64,000 nucleotides of DNA from CAVSKL01 sp963728475 [NCBI: Candidatus Eiseniibacteriota bacterium]. GTDB lineage: Bacteria > Eisenbacteria > RBG-16-71-46 > JABDJR01. Every line of letters starts with the position of its first letter. The first letter of the stretch is position 1. The notes beneath the pieces were generated by a model, which was not told the DNA's origin, did not search any database, and worked only from the letters and a program-made list of their open reading frames with translations. The position numbers and the translations under genes are program-made. The stretch covers positions 682,001 to 746,000 of the forward strand of contig CAVSKL010000001.1 in NCBI GenBank assembly GCA_963728475.1. The letters are read 5' to 3'. This document shows, one piece after another, positions 27,859 to 36,594 of this stretch.

Positions 27859-28515
27859 ATGAGGACAAAATCCGCTTTGGCTCTGTTGATCTTCTTCAGC
27901 GTGGCCGCCCTTGCGCCCCGGGCTTCCGAGGCCGGCCGGCCCGGCAGCTACGTCTCCCTCAAGGGCGGCATCTATTCGCCCAGCAAGTCCTTCAACCTAT
28001 CAAATATCGACGTCGAGACCACCTTCGACAGCAATACCAGAACCGGCGTGGACGGGGAACTGGCCATCGGGCACTTCATTCTTCCCACCCTCGCCCTCGA
28101 GCTTGGCCTCGGATACTTCCGGGGTACGGGCTCTCTGGCGGGAACGAATCCGCCCGCGACCACGAATCAGGTCGACTTCGACGTGGTTCCGGTCATCCTG
28201 TCCGCCAAGGCCTTCATTCCGGCCGGACCGGTCGACCCCTACGGGGAACTGGGTATCGGCGCGTACTTCACCAAGTTCAACGTCAGCGAGAATCTCAACA
28301 CGTTCAACGGAAGCACGACCTTCGGGCTTCATACCGGGGCCGGTCTCAACGTCAACGTGACCCCCGCGCTCTTCGTGGGAGTTGAGGGGCGTTACGTTTG
28401 GGCCAACCCGAAGTTCGGCAATCAGAAGATCAAACTGAACGATACCGAGTACACGCTGAACGGCTTCCAGCTGAACGGATTCACCACCACGCTGGCGTTG
28501 GGGTACAACTTCTGA
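27859..28515 (+). CDS. Outer-membrane beta-barrel protein (OmpW/opacity type)
   Basis: 218 residues. Signal peptide MRTKSALALLIFFSVAALAPRASEA, then barrel strands: GSYVSLKGGIYSPSKSF, LALELGLGYFRGTG, DFDVVPVILSAKAFIP, PYGELGIGAYFTKFN, ALFVGVEGRYVWANP and the terminal TTTLALGYNF ending in Phe, as needed for BAM recognition. First gene of an operon running through the DUF4398-like, OmpA-like and perhaps DUF883-like genes, under the sigma-54 promoter at 27694. Confidence 0.85.
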   Translation: MRTKSALALLIFFSVAALAPRASEAGRPGSYVSLKGGIYSPSKSFNLSNIDVETTFDSNTRTGVDGELAIGHFILPTLALELGLGYFRGTGSLAGTNPPATTNQVDFDVVPVILSAKAFIPAGPVDPYGELGIGAYFTKFNVSENLNTFNGSTTFGLHTGAGLNVNVTPALFVGVEGRYVWANPKFGNQKIKLNDTEYTLNGFQLNGFTTTLALGYNF

Positions 28516-28547
28516 CGCCACCCCTGGGGGTAAGAAAGGAAATCCAG

Positions 28548-28901
28548 ATGCGATTCAAATTGACGTACGGAGTTCTTCTCTTCGCAATTGTCGCCGCCGG
28601 CTGCGCGAGCAGCGATCCTCCCCTGCGGACCGAGTCGTCCACGTCGGCCATCAGCGCGGCCGAAGCGGTCGGGGCAAAGGACGTCCCCCAGGCCGCGCTC
28701 CACTTGCAGCTGGCAAGGGAAGAGCTGGACCAGGCCAAGAGCCTTGCGGACAAGGGCGACAAGGACAAGTCGGCCTCGATGCTGCTGCGGGCCGAGGCCG
28801 ACGCGCAGCTGGCCGTTCTGCTCTCCAAGGAGCAGACCGAGCAGACGGCGGCCACCGCAGCCGTGGCCCGGGTACACCAACTTCAAGACGACAACCGATG
28901 A
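28548..28901 (+). CDS. DUF4398-like lipoprotein
   Basis: 117 residues from ATG 28548; AAAGGA 8 bases upstream. Lipobox AAGC near residue 19. The body is a helical hairpin: ISAAEAVGAKDVPQAALHLQLAREELDQAK ... AEADAQLAVLLSKEQ. This is the DUF4398 pattern, commonly found beside OmpA-like proteins. Ends a few bases before the next gene. Confidence 0.8.
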   Translation: MRFKLTYGVLLFAIVAAGCASSDPPLRTESSTSAISAAEAVGAKDVPQAALHLQLAREELDQAKSLADKGDKDKSASMLLRAEADAQLAVLLSKEQTEQTAATAAVARVHQLQDDNR

Positions 28902-28921
28902 CCAATCGGAAGGGGCATCTC

Positions 28922-29950
28922 ATGAGAATCACCGGACCGTTGATCGCCATTGCGTGCGCGGCCTCCTTCCTCGGCTGTGCCGCCACCGTCCCCAGCGAAC
29001 TCACCAGTGCGCGCTTGGCCTACGCTCATGCCAGCGAGGGACCGGCGGCCCAGATGGCCCCCGCAGACCTGCACACGGCGGAGCAGGCGCTGGCCCAGGC
29101 CGAGGCATCCTTCTCCAAGGACGCCAAGTCGTATCGTACCCGCGACCTCGCCTATGTAGCCCAGCGGAAGGCCGAGATGGCGGATGCGCAGGCGTCCATC
29201 GCCGTGGAGCAGGCGCGCACGGCTCAGGCGGACAAGGCTTATCAGGCCGCCCAAGGGGATCTCCTCCAGGAGAAGACCGATAACCTGAACCGGACGCAGA
29301 CCGCGCTTGCGGCGGCGGAACGGAGCCGCCAGGACACGGCGAAGCAACTCACGGCGGAACAGAAGGCCCGGGCGGCCGCCGATGAGAGAGTTGCGGCGGA
29401 ACACATGCGGACGGAGGGGGTGGCGCAGGATCTGAGCCGGACCCGGACCGCGCTGGCGCTCTCCGAGCAAAGCGGCCAGGCGACTCAGGACCAACTCGCA
29501 GCGGAGCAGGGCGCCCGCGCCCAGGCCGAGAAGCAGGCGTCCGATGCCCAGGCCGCGCTCGCAAAGCTCGCCGCGGTCAGGGAAGATGCTCGTGGGACGG
29601 TCATCACCCTTTCGGGAACCGTGCTCTTCCGCTCGGGCGAGGCAAGCCTCATGCCCGGCGCGGAGTCGAGGCTCGATCAGGTCGTCGCCGCCCTGGCCAC
29701 GATCCCCGATCGCAACATCGTGATAGAGGGCTACACCGATTCCCAGGGGTCCGATCAATACAATCAGGAACTATCCCAGCGGCGAGCGGACGCCGTTCGC
29801 AACTACTTCATTCACAAGGGATATCCCTCGGGTCGCGTGCAGGCGAACGGGATGGGCGAAGGACACCCGGTTGCCGACAACGCCACCGGCGAGGGGCGGG
29901 CCAACAACCGGCGCGTCGAAATCGTCCTCGAACACCCGGTCAAGCCGTAG
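28922..29950 (+). CDS. DUF4398-OmpA fusion lipoprotein, peptidoglycan-associated
   Basis: 342 residues from ATG 28922 (GGAAGGGG upstream). Lipobox FLGC near residue 20. DUF4398-like helices follow (LTSARLAYAHASEGPAAQMAPADLHTAEQALAQAE). A long coiled coil occupies about residues 90-225. The C-terminal OmpA domain shows GTVLFRSGEASLMPGAESRLDQV, VIEGYTDSQGSDQYNQELSQRRADAVRNYF and NRRVEIVLE, including the Asp and Arg that hold diaminopimelate. It anchors the outer membrane to the cell wall. An alternative start at ATG 28898 would hide the lipobox. Confidence 0.9.
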   Translation: MRITGPLIAIACAASFLGCAATVPSELTSARLAYAHASEGPAAQMAPADLHTAEQALAQAEASFSKDAKSYRTRDLAYVAQRKAEMADAQASIAVEQARTAQADKAYQAAQGDLLQEKTDNLNRTQTALAAAERSRQDTAKQLTAEQKARAAADERVAAEHMRTEGVAQDLSRTRTALALSEQSGQATQDQLAAEQGARAQAEKQASDAQAALAKLAAVREDARGTVITLSGTVLFRSGEASLMPGAESRLDQVVAALATIPDRNIVIEGYTDSQGSDQYNQELSQRRADAVRNYFIHKGYPSGRVQANGMGEGHPVADNATGEGRANNRRVEIVLEHPVKP

Positions 29951-30079
29951 TCGGCGGTCTCTCGATCATCAACCGACTCGCAGACGGCGAGGTCGAAGGC
30001 ACCGGGGCAGCCCGGGCGAACGCGGAAACGATCTACAGCGCACCCGGTTCACGAGCGCGCAAAACGAAAGAGGAACTCA

Positions 30080-30448
30080 ATGACGGAGACGAGCATCCCA
30101 ACCATGAGCGAGTCGGGGACCGACGGCGGCCCCAGCAGCGAAAGGCAACCCGCAAGCAACGTGCACACCCTCGGCCGGGATTTCGGACGGCTGCAGAACC
30201 ACTTCGCCGGAATCGCCCAAGATGTACGCCAGGTGGCCGACTCCAGCGTGGCCGCGGCCAAGGAAACCGGACGGATCACGGTCCGGACCGCGAAGATGAG
30301 CGGTACCCTTGCGACCACGGCCTTTCGGGGCCGGGTTGCGCGCCACCCGGGCATGGCCCTGGGGATCGCAGTCGGGGCCGGCATTCTTATCGGCCTGGCG
30401 GCCCCGGCGATTCTCGCGCTGAAGCGGAAATCTCCCCGGACCTCATGA
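30080..30448 (+). CDS. DUF883/ElaB-like membrane-anchored protein
   Basis: 122 residues; AGAGGAA 5 bases before ATG 30080. An amphipathic helical middle (DFGRLQNHFAGIAQDVRQVADSSVAAAKETGR) and a C-terminal segment RHPGMALGIAVGAGILIGLAAPAILAL match the YqjD/ElaB/DUF883 pattern, in which a single C-terminal helix sits in the inner membrane and may bind ribosomes in stationary phase. Here the family link is from pattern only. Confidence 0.7.
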   Translation: MTETSIPTMSESGTDGGPSSERQPASNVHTLGRDFGRLQNHFAGIAQDVRQVADSSVAAAKETGRITVRTAKMSGTLATTAFRGRVARHPGMALGIAVGAGILIGLAAPAILALKRKSPRTS

Positions 30449-30872
30449 TGCGAACGGTCTCGATTGCGCAAAGTCGCGGCGGTCAGGCGCCGGCGCGTCG
30501 TCGTCGTCGAATGACGCCGAGATGCGGCGCAAGAGCCGCCGGCCCTTGGGGTTCGGGCGGCGCCGCCCCGGCTGCGGAGTTGCGCCTCCTTTCTGCTTCG
30601 TACTTTTCCGGTCGTCGTTCCACCATATGTTCCGTGTACATGGTGAAGCCATTATTTGAATTGGGCACCGACGGGCCCGGTCCCGATAATACCTGCGTGA
30701 GGGATGATGGGTTTGGGTGGTTGAAAGCCCGGGGAGAGACAACCCCGGTCCCGAGTCCGGAACCAGGGCGCTGGCGGGTGGATGTGAAGTCGACCGGGCG
30801 CTCCGTTCCCGTTCGCAGTGTGGATGGGTGTGAGGTGACGGGTGGTGCGCGCCCCGGGGACTCGGGTAGTTG

Positions 30873-31304
30873 GAAAGGGACGCTCAACTGAACCTTCCAT
30901 GGTTGTCGATCGGGGCCGCCTCGGCGGCCTCGACGAGCCGAAGCCGGGCAAAGGGCCGGAAGGTGAGCGTCCCTTTCTTCATGCTTCCGGAATTCAAGAC
31001 CGTTTGCGTCATCTATAGGTTTCGTGGAATCCGGGTAGCGGCTTATTGAATTGGTGATATCCCTATCCGCCCCGCATACTGCTTTCAGGTCGGGGAGACA
31101 GCGACTCGACTTCGGGTTCCCAAGACCGGGACTGGAAGAGCGGACGCAGGAGTTCGGGACGCTCAGGAGCAAATAGACTCCTGAAAACGGGATGCATGGG
31201 GGTACCGTCCCGAACGGGATGCCGAGGAAAACTCGACAACCGGTCGGCCGAAAGGCAAGAACCCGCTAGACCCCGCCGCGGCTAGCGGCGGGGTCTTCAT
31301 TTTT
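30873..31304 (+). ncRNA. Candidate structured RNA with alternative pairings
   Basis: GAAAGGGACGCTC (30873-30885) and GAGCGTCCCTTTC (30965-30977) form a perfect 13-bp inverted repeat enclosing the palindrome GGCCGCC-TC-GGCGGCC. CCGGAAG (30956-30962) and CTTCCGG (30984-30990) form a competing stem. GGGACGCTC recurs at 31156-31164, so the middle copy could pair with either side. Further 3' there are CAGGAG/CTCCTG, CGAG-GAAAA-CTCG and GCC-GAAA-GGC hairpins and then the terminator. Could be a stand-alone RNA or a very long 3' UTR of the sigma-54 operon. No known family recognised. Confidence 0.4.
31269..31304 (+). terminator. Strong intrinsic terminator
   Basis: GACCCCGCCGC (31269-31279) pairs perfectly with GCGGCGGGGTC (31285-31295), 11 bp with a 5-base loop, followed by TTCATTTTT. 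It ends plus-strand transcription from the envelope island before the convergent minus-strand operon. Confidence 0.85.
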
Positions 31305-31429
31305 CCCCACCGGCGGTCCCTTCCCGGTCCCGATCCGGATACCGCCCCACCGCTTCCCACCGGGCACTTATCTGAATCGTGCCCCCAGGGGCCGGTCTCC
31401 GGCGCCGACGGGGGAGTGGGATCCGCGTT

Positions 31430-32542
31430 TCAGCGGCCCCGGAAGCCGATCCGGTATACCGCCCCCGCTTGGTCGTCGGAGACCAGCAGCGCGCCGTCGG
31501 GCGCCACCTCCACGTCCACCGGCCGCCCCCAACGTTCTCCTTCCACCTGCCAGCCCGCGGCGAACGGCGCGTAGCCGTAGGCGCTGTCCCCGTCCACCGT
31601 CACCATCGTGATCCGGCAGCCGTCGGGCGTCGACCGGTTCCAGGAGCCGTGCTCGGCGATGAACACGCGGTTCCGGTACTCGGGAGGGAACTGCTTTCCG
31701 GTGTAGAAACGCATCCCCAGCGCGGCCACGTGCGGCCCCAGCTCCGCCGCCGGCGGGGTGAAGTCCGAGCAGGGACGCCCGTCGCCGTGCTCGGGGTCCA
31801 CCACGTCCCGGCCGAAACAATAGGGGAAGCCGAAGTCCATGCCCGCGCGCGGGGCGTGATCGAGCTCGTCCGGCGGTTCGTCGTCCCCCAGCCAGTCCCG
31901 GCCGTTGTCGGTGAACCAGAGGTCTCCGGTTCGTGGATCCCAGTCGAACCCGACCGTGTTCCGCACCCCCCGGGCGAAGACCTCGAGCCCGGAACCGTCG
32001 GGGCGCATGCGGGTGATGACGGCGTGGAGCGAGTCGGGAGGGATGCAGGCGTTACAGGGCGCGCCCACCGGCACGTAGAGGTCGCCGTCGGGGCCGAAAC
32101 GGATGAACTTCCAGCCGTGGGCGCGGTCGTCCGGGAACGCGCCGCTCACCGTGACCGGGGCCGGGGGATGCTCGAGCTGCGCCTCGATCCCGTCGAAGCG
32201 GATCACCCGCGAGATCTCGGCCACGTAGAGCGCCCCGTTCCGGAACGCCACCCCGTTCGGAGAATCCAGCCCCTGCGCGATCACGAAGCGCCGGTCGGCG
32301 CGGCCGTCGCCGTCGGTGTCCCGAAGGGCGTAGACCGCGCCCGCGGTCCGGCTCCCCACGAACACCGTCCCTCCGGTTCCCAGGCAAAGGGAGCGCGCGC
32401 CGGGGACGTCCGCGGAGAAGACGGAGATCGCGAACCCATCGGGGAGTCGGATCCGGCCGGTCGGAAGCGGCCGGGCGTCGCTTCCCCGGGAACAGGACAG
32501 GCCGAGAAGCGCCAGAGCCAGCACCGCCACCGTCGATCGCAA
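31430..32542 (-). CDS. Lipoprotein glucose/sorbosone dehydrogenase-like (PQQ-type beta-propeller)
   Basis: 370 residues from TTG 32542, chosen because GGGAGG lies 5 bases upstream; GTG 32548 is the alternative. Lipobox LGLSC near residue 17. The propeller shows RLPDGFAISVFSADVPGARSLCLG, DSPNGVAFRNGALYVAEISRVIRFDG, PDDRAHGWKFIRFGPDGDLYVPVG, and GDLWFTDNGRDWLGDDEPPDELDH, the order of the sorbosone dehydrogenase/GDH-B family. It would oxidise a sugar or alcohol in the periplasm. It follows the hydantoinase genes but the link is unclear. Confidence 0.88.
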   Translation of the reverse strand: MRSTVAVLALALLGLSCSRGSDARPLPTGRIRLPDGFAISVFSADVPGARSLCLGTGGTVFVGSRTAGAVYALRDTDGDGRADRRFVIAQGLDSPNGVAFRNGALYVAEISRVIRFDGIEAQLEHPPAPVTVSGAFPDDRAHGWKFIRFGPDGDLYVPVGAPCNACIPPDSLHAVITRMRPDGSGLEVFARGVRNTVGFDWDPRTGDLWFTDNGRDWLGDDEPPDELDHAPRAGMDFGFPYCFGRDVVDPEHGDGRPCSDFTPPAAELGPHVAALGMRFYTGKQFPPEYRNRVFIAEHGSWNRSTPDGCRITMVTVDGDSAYGYAPFAAGWQVEGERWGRPVDVEVAPDGALLVSDDQAGAVYRIGFRGR

Positions 32543-32601
32543 GGTCACCTCCCGGGCGTTGCCCCGGCCACGGGGCCGCGCGACCGGAACCCCTCGCCGG
32601 A

Positions 32602-34293
32602 TCACGGTTCGATCCCGGGGCCCGGTTCGAGGCCGGGACTCGGGCCGGGGGCGTATCCCTCGACCGCGTCGCGCTCCACCAGGGCCGGATCGCGCTCCGG
32701 CGGCGGCCCGTAGCCTCCGCCCCCCGGAAGCTCCAGGGTAACCCGCCGGCCCTCGCGGAGAAGGTACTTCCTCTTGGGATGAGGCTCGGTGCCGTCGTCC
32801 ACGTGGACCCGCCCCGGCGCGCCGTCCATCCCTCCGGCCAGGCCTCGGGCGGGATGGCGGGTTCGCTCGTAGATGCACGAATGCACCGCGTCCCCCCCGC
32901 GCACGCTCAAGGTGAGCCGCTGCCCGAGCCCGCCGCGATACCTGCCCGTCCCCCCCGAGCCCTCGCGGAGCGCGCGCTCGTGCACGAAGAGCGGGGTGGT
33001 GGACTCGATGATCTCGGCGGGGATGTTCTGCACCCCGCTCGGAAACGACGTCGCCGAGAGCCCGTCCTTGGCCGGCCGCGCCCCGGTGCCCCCGTTGGTG
33101 AAGAGCGTGAACACGAAGTGCCGTCCGTCGCGGCGGCGCCCCTCGAACTGGCTCGCCCAGAGCCCGAAGGCGCCGTCGGCGGGCACCCGGCCGGGGAGGA
33201 TCCCGTGAAGCGCCGCGAACACCGCCCCCGGGAGGAAGTGCCCCACGATGTGCCGCGCCGCCACCGGGGCGGGGGGAAGCGCGTTCAGGATGCTCCCCTC
33301 CGGCGCGGTCACGGTGATGGGGCGGAACGACCCGGCGTTGTGGGGCACGTCGGGGCTGAGCACGCAGGCCAGGGGATAGGTGGTGTAGGCGTGGGTGTAG
33401 GTGAGGACCACGTTGATCCCCTCCCGGACCTGGGGGGTGGTGCCGGCGAAGTCCACGCTCAGCGCGTCGCCGGCCACGCGCACGGTGGCGCGCAGGACGA
33501 TCGGCTCGTCGAACCCGTCCAGCACCACCTCGCCCGAGGCCTCGCCGTCGGGAAGCCGGGCGATACGGTCGCGCAGCGCCCGCTCCGACCGGTCGCAGAT
33601 GTCGTCCGAGATCGCCTCCAGGCCGGGGAGGCCGGCGTCGGCGAGGACCGCGCGGAGGCGCTCCTCGGCCCGGTGGTTGGCCGCGGCCATGGCTTGCAGG
33701 TCCCCCAGCACCATCTCCGGCGCGCGCACGTTGGCCGCGATGATCTCCTCCCACAGGGGGTCGAGAGCGCCATGGTGGACGAGCCGGGTGATGGGGATGC
33801 GGAGCCCTTCCTCGTAGACGTCCAGCGCTTCCGCCCCCAGGGTGCGGCCGCCGATGTCGGCCATGTGGCAGGTGTTGGCGCACCAGCCCACCGCGGCGCC
33901 GCCCACGAAGAGCGGCGTGACCACGGTCACGTCGTGGAGATGGCCGCTGGTGAGCCAGGGATCGTTCGAGGCCAGGGAGTCGCCGGGTTGCAACGTGTCC
34001 AGCGGGAACCGCTCGGCGAACCGGGCCACCGCGGTGGCCATAGTGTTGATGTGGCCGGGGGTGCCGGTCACCGCCTGCACCACCATCCGCCCGCGCCGGT
34101 CGAAGATCCCCGCGCTCAGGTCCCCCGCCTCGCGCACCACCGGCGTGAACGAGGTGTTGAGGAGCACGGTGGCCACCTCCTCCACCACGCTGGTGAGCCG
34201 CGTCCACACCATGCCGGCGAGGACCGGATCCAGGGCCGCGGTTCCGGCCCGATCCCGCGGCCCGCCGCCCCCCGGCGTCCGCGGTGCGCTCAC
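32602..34293 (-). CDS. hyuB: Hydantoinase B / oxoprolinase subunit
   Basis: 563 residues from GTG 34293, overlapping the HyuA stop as GTGA. HyuB signatures: LNTSFTPVVREAGDLSAGIFDRRGRMVVQ, PGHINTMATAVARF, GDSLASNDPWLTSGHLHDVTVVTP, GINVVLTYTHAYTTYPLACVLSPDVPHNAGSFRPI and the glycine-rich GGTGRYRGGLGQR. With HyuA it forms an ATP-dependent enzyme opening hydantoin or 5-oxoproline rings. Substrate not decided by sequence. The C-terminal 30 residues are Pro/Gly-rich. Confidence 0.93.
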   Translation of the reverse strand: MSAPRTPGGGGPRDRAGTAALDPVLAGMVWTRLTSVVEEVATVLLNTSFTPVVREAGDLSAGIFDRRGRMVVQAVTGTPGHINTMATAVARFAERFPLDTLQPGDSLASNDPWLTSGHLHDVTVVTPLFVGGAAVGWCANTCHMADIGGRTLGAEALDVYEEGLRIPITRLVHHGALDPLWEEIIAANVRAPEMVLGDLQAMAAANHRAEERLRAVLADAGLPGLEAISDDICDRSERALRDRIARLPDGEASGEVVLDGFDEPIVLRATVRVAGDALSVDFAGTTPQVREGINVVLTYTHAYTTYPLACVLSPDVPHNAGSFRPITVTAPEGSILNALPPAPVAARHIVGHFLPGAVFAALHGILPGRVPADGAFGLWASQFEGRRRDGRHFVFTLFTNGGTGARPAKDGLSATSFPSGVQNIPAEIIESTTPLFVHERALREGSGGTGRYRGGLGQRLTLSVRGGDAVHSCIYERTRHPARGLAGGMDGAPGRVHVDDGTEPHPKRKYLLREGRRVTLELPGGGGYGPPPERDPALVERDAVEGYAPGPSPGLEPGPGIEP

Positions 34294-36368
34294 GGCGCCG
34301 CCTCCGCGAGGAGCGTTCCCCCGGCCAGGACCCGCGCCGAGCCGCGGCCCACCACCACCGTGGACTGCGCCTCCTCGACGAGCGCCGGCCCCGCCACCGT
34401 CATCCCCGGCTCCAGCCGCTCCCGGCGGAAGACCGGGATCTCGGCGGGTTGCGGGAGATCCGGGAGCCAGGCGCGGCGCCGCGACACCGGTTCGGCGGGA
34501 CCGCGATCGGGAACCTCATCCCCGGCCCGGTCGAACACCGCCACCGCGGGGGCGGGCCGGCGGGCCCGCACCCGCCAGGTCACCGTCTCCACCGGCACTC
34601 CGGCCACCGTCCGGCCGTAGAGGCCGGCATAGGCGGTCTCGAACGCGGCCCGGAGGGTTTCGGGATCCGGGGCGAGCGACTCGAGGGGGACGCGCACCTC
34701 CGCCCCCTGACCCTGGTAGCGCATGTCCACCGAGGCCTCGGCGACGACCTCGCCCGAGCCCGCGGAGGCGGCCACCGCGCGCGCTTCCCCCGCCAGCGAT
34801 TCCAGCAACGTGCGCGCCGCGGCGGGGTCGAGGGCGGCCAGGCGTGCGGGGCGGGAGCGGGTGACCTCGAAGGCCGGTGGCGCGGCCAGGAATCCCAGCG
34901 CCGACTCCACCCCGGCGTGGGCGGGGAAGAGCACGCGGGCCATGCGGAGCTGGCGGGCCACGCTCCAGGCGTGGACCGGACCCGCCCCCCCGAACGCGAC
35001 CAGGGTGTGGGCGGCCACGTCCAGTCCCCGCTCGGCGGCATGGACGCGGGCGGCCTCGGCCATGTTGCTCCCCACCAGCACGTGGACGCCGTGGGCGGCG
35101 GCCATCAGGTCCAGACCCAAAGGCCGGGCCACGTCGCGATCCAGCGCCGCCCGCGCGGCGCCGGCGTCGAGCCGCATGGTCCCGCCCAGGAAGTAGTCCG
35201 GATCGAGGAGCCCCAGCACCAGGTCGGCGTCGGTCACGGCGGCGTGGGTGCCGCCCCGGCCGTAGCACGCCGGGCCGGGGTCGGCGCCCGCGCTCTCCGG
35301 ACCCACCACCAGCGTGCCCAGGGGGCCGCGCGCGGCCAGACTCCCGCCCCCGGCCCCGATCTCCACCAGGTCCAGGGCCGGCACCAGGAGCGGCAGCCCG
35401 CTCCCGCGCTTGTAGAAGCGGCGGCGGTCGACCTCGAAGGTGGAGCGGGTGCGCGGTCCGCGCGCGTCCAGGAACGCGATCTTGGCGGTGGTGCCGCCCA
35501 TGTCCAGGGAGAGAAGGCGCGCTTCGCGGAGCCCGTCGCCGATCCGCCCCGCCGCCATCACCCCCCCGGCGGGACCGGATTCGACGATGCGGATCGGGAA
35601 CTCCGCCGCCACCCGCGGGGTGGTGACGCCGCCGTCGCTCAGCATGATGTGGAGAGCGGGCGTAGCGGCGCCGCCGGCGTCTCCGCCGGGGCCGGCCAGG
35701 CCGGCGGCGAGCCGGGTGAGGTACCCCTCGGCGACGGGTCGCACGTAGGCGTTGGCCACGGTGGTGCTGGTGCGCTCGTACTCACGGATCTCCGGGGCGA
35801 CCTCGCTCGAGATCGAGACCGGCACCCCGGGGAAGCGCGCACGCAGGATCTCCGCCGCCCGCCGCTCGTGGGCGCCGTCGGCGTAGGCGTGCAGGAAGGC
35901 CACCGCCCACGACTCGACGCCGGCGTGGCCGGCCCCATCCAGCAGCCGCTCCAGCGCGGCCTCGTCGAGGGGGACGACCACTGCGCCGGTCTCGTCGCGG
36001 CGCTCGACGGCCTCGTAGCGGCGACGGCGCGGGACCAGCGGCTCGGGAAACTCGAGGTCCAGGTCGTAGAGGTCGTAGCGCCCCTCGCGGCGGATCTCCA
36101 GCACGTCGCGGAACCCGCGGGTGGTGAGGAGCGCGGTGACCGCGCCCTTCCGCTCCACCACCGCGTTGGTCACCAGCGTGGTGCCGTGGACGATGCGGTC
36201 CACCGGCCGGCCGCTCCGGGCGAGGAGCGCCCGCGCCCCGGCCAGCACCGCCTCCACCGGGTCGCGCGGGGTGGTCAGGAGCTTGTGGGTGGCCAGCTCG
36301 CCGGTCGCGGTGTCGAGAAGCGCGAGGTCGGTGAAGGTGCCGCCGATGTCGATGCCGAGTGCGCGCAC
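34290..36368 (-). CDS. hyuA: Hydantoinase A / oxoprolinase subunit
   Basis: 692 residues from GTG 36368. ASKHA ATPase fold: RALGIDIGGTFTDLALLD at the N-terminus (phosphate 1 loop), VDRIVHGTTLVTNAVVERKG, LLSLDMGGTTAKIAFLD (phosphate 2), and GPACYGRGGTHAAVTDADLVLG. Standard length for HyuA. Translationally coupled to hyuB. Cytoplasmic. Confidence 0.95.
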   Translation of the reverse strand: MRALGIDIGGTFTDLALLDTATGELATHKLLTTPRDPVEAVLAGARALLARSGRPVDRIVHGTTLVTNAVVERKGAVTALLTTRGFRDVLEIRREGRYDLYDLDLEFPEPLVPRRRRYEAVERRDETGAVVVPLDEAALERLLDGAGHAGVESWAVAFLHAYADGAHERRAAEILRARFPGVPVSISSEVAPEIREYERTSTTVANAYVRPVAEGYLTRLAAGLAGPGGDAGGAATPALHIMLSDGGVTTPRVAAEFPIRIVESGPAGGVMAAGRIGDGLREARLLSLDMGGTTAKIAFLDARGPRTRSTFEVDRRRFYKRGSGLPLLVPALDLVEIGAGGGSLAARGPLGTLVVGPESAGADPGPACYGRGGTHAAVTDADLVLGLLDPDYFLGGTMRLDAGAARAALDRDVARPLGLDLMAAAHGVHVLVGSNMAEAARVHAAERGLDVAAHTLVAFGGAGPVHAWSVARQLRMARVLFPAHAGVESALGFLAAPPAFEVTRSRPARLAALDPAAARTLLESLAGEARAVAASAGSGEVVAEASVDMRYQGQGAEVRVPLESLAPDPETLRAAFETAYAGLYGRTVAGVPVETVTWRVRARRPAPAVAVFDRAGDEVPDRGPAEPVSRRRAWLPDLPQPAEIPVFRRERLEPGMTVAGPALVEEAQSTVVVGRGSARVLAGGTLLAEAAP

Positions 36369-36594
36369 GAGGGCTCCGGGGTGTGGGAGGGAAGGCTCCC
36401 GCCATTATGGGAGAGGCGCGCGCGGGGAGCAACGCGGTCCGCTCCCGGCCCCGAGGGGGCCCGGGATCGCGGGCGCGGTTCCGGTACCGGCTTCGGCTGG
36501 GCCTCGGACGCGGACGCGGATGCGGCCGGACGGGGCGGGACCGGGCGATCTGTCCGCCGGCGCGACTTCGCCGCGGGGTTGCCTCGCCCCCGGG

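Larger units (their letters stand above)
30449..31429. other. Long non-coding stretch between convergent operons
   Basis: 981 bases. No credible gene: the longest frames lack ribosome sites. The right part (30870-31310) holds the structured RNA candidate and terminator described separately; the left 400 bases show no feature I can name. Confidence 0.5.

Noticed and set aside
28898-28922. ATG 28898 as the start of the OmpA-like gene
   Set aside because: It would place eight residues before the lipoprotein signal and lacks its own ribosome site; ATG 28922 fits better.
29990-30010. GGCACC...GGCAGC before the DUF883-like gene as a sigma-54 promoter
   Set aside because: The -12 part is CAGC rather than TTGC; too weak to claim.
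30445-31172. Open frames of 148 (plus) and 229 (minus) residues in the long non-coding stretch
   Set aside because: No ribosome sites, composition typical of random GC-rich frames, and overlapping strong inverted repeats.
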